Source of the DNA: Candidatus Competibacteraceae bacterium
Lineage (GTDB): Bacteria; Pseudomonadota; Gammaproteobacteria; Competibacterales; Competibacteraceae
Assembly (NCBI GenBank): GCA_016790045.1
Contig: JAEUPW010000016.1
Span: 1 to 64,000, forward strand
Direction: 5' to 3'
Length of the DNA stretch: 64,000 nucleotides
This document shows, piece by piece, positions 61,338 through 64,000 of this stretch (position 1 is the first letter of the stretch; every line of letters begins with the position of its first letter). The position numbers and the translations under genes were made by a program. The notes beneath the pieces are model-generated. The model did no database searches. It worked only from the letters and a program-made list of their open reading frames with translations, and had not been told where the DNA came from.

Positions 61338-64000
61338 TCATTCACTCTCGGCGACCCGATCAGCCGAGGCCAACAGCGGCTCAAAAATCGCGCTCGCCAG
61401 CGCCGTGAACTCCGCATCCAAAGGATCGGTATCTCGAAACGCCAACCGATAAAACGGGTCGTCCCGTTCCGGCCTCGATTGACCGAAGTCATCGCCATCC
61501 CAAACCTTGCGCGCCGCCCATAGCGCCTTGTCCGCATCCTGCTCTTTACGCAACCGTTCCACATAGGCCAAGGCGCTTCTCGGAAAAAAAGGCAGCAACC
61601 GCCGCGAGCCTTGCCAATAAAGCTCCAGCAGCAGACGCAGCCGCTCCCGCGCATCGGGCAGCGGCGGCAGCACCACCTCCTTATCCTCGGCCACCCACTG
61701 GCTTTGCCAGGGTACTCCGGCCGGAGCGGTCGCGTTCAACGCCAGATGATACAGCCACAATCGCAAGTGGTCGTCGGCCTTCATGGACGCCAGCCGATAA
61801 CCCACCCAGCCCGCCGGCGTCAGCCCGGTCAGGCGATCCACCAACCGAAACTCGCCCAGCGTCAAATCGACGTTCAACCACTCGGTTCCTCGACGCGGCA
61901 ACGCGCGGCCCAACCGACCGGCAAAGCGCGCTACCCGCTCCTGCGCCGAGGCGAACACGCAATCGCCCACCTGACCGTGCGGCAAGGACCCGCTCGCCCG
62001 CATGACTTTCCGAATTTCCGAGGCCGCCTTGCCATTTTGGTGTAACGCCAACATTTGACCGACCAACTGATAGTTTTCCAGCCCGTCAAGGACGAAAGGC
62101 TCGCGGGTCGCCAAGACGTCTTCGCGCTCCTCCGGCCGAATGCCCAATCGCTCGCGCAACAGCCAGCGCGCGGGATTTTTGAAAAAGCGCGCCAGCGTTT
62201 CCAGGGTCACCGTGCGCATTCCAGGTTCCGGTTCCGGCAGTTCGCCGGACAACAGCGGGCTCGCCTCCCGCTCGCCACGCCCGGCCTGGCGGCTGGCCTC
62301 GATCCACTCCCGCGCGTAACTGAACAAAGCCGAGCGACCGTCAAAATAGCGCCGGCTAAAGGCTTGCAAGGGATGGCGGGTCATCAGGCGCTCGCTCGCC
62401 CGCCCGCCCTCCGGCCGATAAAATCCCCGATCCACCGCATCCAGCAGCTCGCTCAAGAGCACCGACGGCGGCAAAACCGAATTGTCGCGGATGCTTTGGC
62501 CGACGTAGCTCAAATACAAACAGCGCCGGGCCGAGAGCAGGGTTTCCAGAAACAGATAGCGATCGTCCTGGCGGCGCGACCGGTCGCCGCGCCGGAAACG
62601 GGCCGCCATCAAATCGAACCCCACCGGACGGCGCGGGCGCGGATAGGCGTCGTCGTTCATGCCGATCAAACACACCACCGCAAACGGAATGCTGCGCATC
62701 GGCACCATCGCGCAGCAGGTGACGCCGCCGCCCAGAAATCGGCCCGATTGTCCCTCGACGGTATTGAGCTGGAGCCGCAACGCCGATTTCACCACCCCCA
62801 AGCTCACCGGCTCATCGAAATCCGCCAAACCGGCGTGTTCCTCCAGCGCTTTCAACGCGGCGCGAATCACCTGTAGCTCGTTCTCCTCTCGCTCGCGCGC
62901 CTCGAAAAAATCGTTCAGCACCTGCTCCAGCGCGGTCGTCCACTCCGCCCAGGGTCGGGCTTGTCGCACGCGCTCGTCCAGCTCGAACAGGGTCTCGGCA
63001 AAGCGATACAGGCAGCCGAGCGCGAGCGCGTCGCCGCCCTCCACTTCATCGTAGGGCAACAGATCGCCGTACAAATCCTGACCGCCCCCCGGCAGCGCGT
63101 AACCCAACAGCAGACGGTCCAAACCCGCGCGCCAAGTGTGTTCGCCGGTGGCGGGCAGATCCCAGGTCCGCTTGATTTCGGCGTCGATGCCCCAGCGGAT
63201 TCCCGCGCCGCGCACCCAGCGCCGGATCCGCTCCAGATCGCCTTCGGATACGTCAAACCGCCGCCGAACCGCCGGCGGCTCCAGCAAACTCATGACTTGA
63301 GCGGCGTCAAACCGTCCGCCGCCCGAATCCAGCAGCTTGAAAAACACTTCGACCAAGGGATTTTCGACCCGGACGTTTTGATCGGCGACGCTGAATGGAA
63401 TCCGCCGCTCGCGCGGCGCGCTGTCGAACACCGCTTCGATCAGTGGCCCGTAGACGGCGATGTCCGGGGCCATCACGATCACGTCCGAAGGTAGCAGTTG
63501 CGGCCAGCGCTCGAACAGCGCCAGCAATTGATCGTGCAGCACCTCGACTTCCCGCATCGGCCCGTGACAGACGTGCACTTGCACCGAGCGGTCGCCCGGA
63601 TCGAGCGGCAACGGCGGGCAATCCTCCCCGCCCCGCTCGCGCAGGTGCAGGATATCGGCTTGCAAGCGCTGCAACAGTTCATCCCCGGCCGGCTCGACAA
63701 AGCGTTCCCACTCCGCGCGCGGATACGCTTGCAGCAGGTCGAGAAAATCTCGGCCCTGCTTGCCGAGCGACGCCAACAGCGGATTGCCGACCGTCAGATA
63801 GGCCTCATCCGCATCGATGTCCTCGCCCAAGCGGGCCAGATCGCGTTCGGCTTGAATATCGCCCCAGTACTCCTGACAGGGGTCCAGCAGAAACAGGTGG
63901 ATTTCCAGATAGCGGGCCAAAGCCGCCAGCAGATCGAGATAGGTGGGCGGCAGGGCGGCGACCCCGACGATGGCGACCCGCTCCGGCAACGCCCGGCGGT
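61338..64000 (-). CDS. recC: Exodeoxyribonuclease V gamma subunit (N-terminus outside window)
   Basis: At least 883 residues of the C-terminal part of RecC are visible. RecBCD processes double-strand breaks, and RecC recognises Chi and splits the strands. Family segments include LHIFLLDPCQEYWGD-like LEIHLFLLDPCQEYWGD, ERRIPFSVADQNVRVENP, GVTCCAMVPMRSIPFAVVCLIGMNDDAYPR and the C-terminal DPLDAEFTALASAIFEPLL. The frame is still open at the right edge, so roughly 250 N-terminal residues are missing. recB and recD are expected beyond the edge. Confidence 0.93.
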   Translation of the reverse strand, partial: RRALPERVAIVGVAALPPTYLDLLAALARYLEIHLFLLDPCQEYWGDIQAERDLARLGEDIDADEAYLTVGNPLLASLGKQGRDFLDLLQAYPRAEWERFVEPAGDELLQRLQADILHLRERGGEDCPPLPLDPGDRSVQVHVCHGPMREVEVLHDQLLALFERWPQLLPSDVIVMAPDIAVYGPLIEAVFDSAPRERRIPFSVADQNVRVENPLVEVFFKLLDSGGGRFDAAQVMSLLEPPAVRRRFDVSEGDLERIRRWVRGAGIRWGIDAEIKRTWDLPATGEHTWRAGLDRLLLGYALPGGGQDLYGDLLPYDEVEGGDALALGCLYRFAETLFELDERVRQARPWAEWTTALEQVLNDFFEAREREENELQVIRAALKALEEHAGLADFDEPVSLGVVKSALRLQLNTVEGQSGRFLGGGVTCCAMVPMRSIPFAVVCLIGMNDDAYPRPRRPVGFDLMAARFRRGDRSRRQDDRYLFLETLLSARRCLYLSYVGQSIRDNSVLPPSVLLSELLDAVDRGFYRPEGGRASERLMTRHPLQAFSRRYFDGRSALFSYAREWIEASRQAGRGEREASPLLSGELPEPEPGMRTVTLETLARFFKNPARWLLRERLGIRPEEREDVLATREPFVLDGLENYQLVGQMLALHQNGKAASEIRKVMRASGSLPHGQVGDCVFASAQERVARFAGRLGRALPRRGTEWLNVDLTLGEFRLVDRLTGLTPAGWVGYRLASMKADDHLRLWLYHLALNATAPAGVPWQSQWVAEDKEVVLPPLPDARERLRLLLELYWQGSRRLLPFFPRSALAYVERLRKEQDADKALWAARKVWDGDDFGQSRPERDDPFYRLAFRDTDPLDAEFTALASAIFEPLLASADRVAESE

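Overview
The window reads as chromosomal DNA of a high-GC gammaproteobacterium. The main evidence is gene order that is conserved in that class: dksA-gluQ, radC divergent from coaBC-dut followed by an algC-type mutase and argB, rhlB divergent from trxA-rho, and sucA-sucB-lpd. Glycogen phosphorylase, two bacteriohemerythrins and a PASTA/WC-module secreted protein would fit an environmental or wastewater lineage such as Competibacteraceae, but that placement is inference. No rRNA, tRNA, CRISPR array, transposase, integrase or prophage gene was seen. The window looks like core genome with several small accessory islands.

Layout, left: a truncated peptide ABC transporter ATPase and an overlapping lipoprotein aminopeptidase (1-1615, minus), cca (plus), then the 2-oxoglutarate dehydrogenase operon sucA-sucB-lpd (8716-2975, minus) with an intrinsic terminator-like hairpin between sucB and lpd. 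dksA-gluQ and acs follow on the plus strand, then an IF-2B/R15P-isomerase-like gene, a small acidic protein, tex and rraA. An orphan MotA/ExbB-like plus MotB/OmpA-like motor pair lies at 17.3-19.5 kb.

Middle: a YiiD_C thioesterase, an rhlE-type helicase overlapping an RRM protein, purC, a lone CbiM-like membrane protein, djlA, a bacteriohemerythrin, radC, a strongly structured intergenic segment, coaBC-dut-algC-argB, a small coiled-coil/membrane gene interrupted by one in-frame amber codon, an orphan ParA with a sirtuin, a glycosyltransferase, a small unknown gene, glgP, gor, a gamma-carbonic anhydrase, an MFS transporter and a second bacteriohemerythrin.

Right: prlC and a calpain-like cysteine peptidase; a compact minus-strand group rhlB-ggt-pilU-HAD phosphatase; trxA-rho; purH-purD; a beta-carbonic anhydrase; ycgL; a PLP aminotransferase; a 1096-residue exported protein with two cysteine-pair modules and seven PASTA repeats; an intergenic inverted repeat resembling an integron attC site; and recC running off the right edge.

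The less ordinary items are the PASTA protein, the orphan motor pair, the calpain-like peptidase, the ParA-sirtuin pair, the amber-interrupted gene, and the structured elements at 27.1 kb and 61.3 kb. I see no multi-gene defence or mobile system that can be called with confidence.
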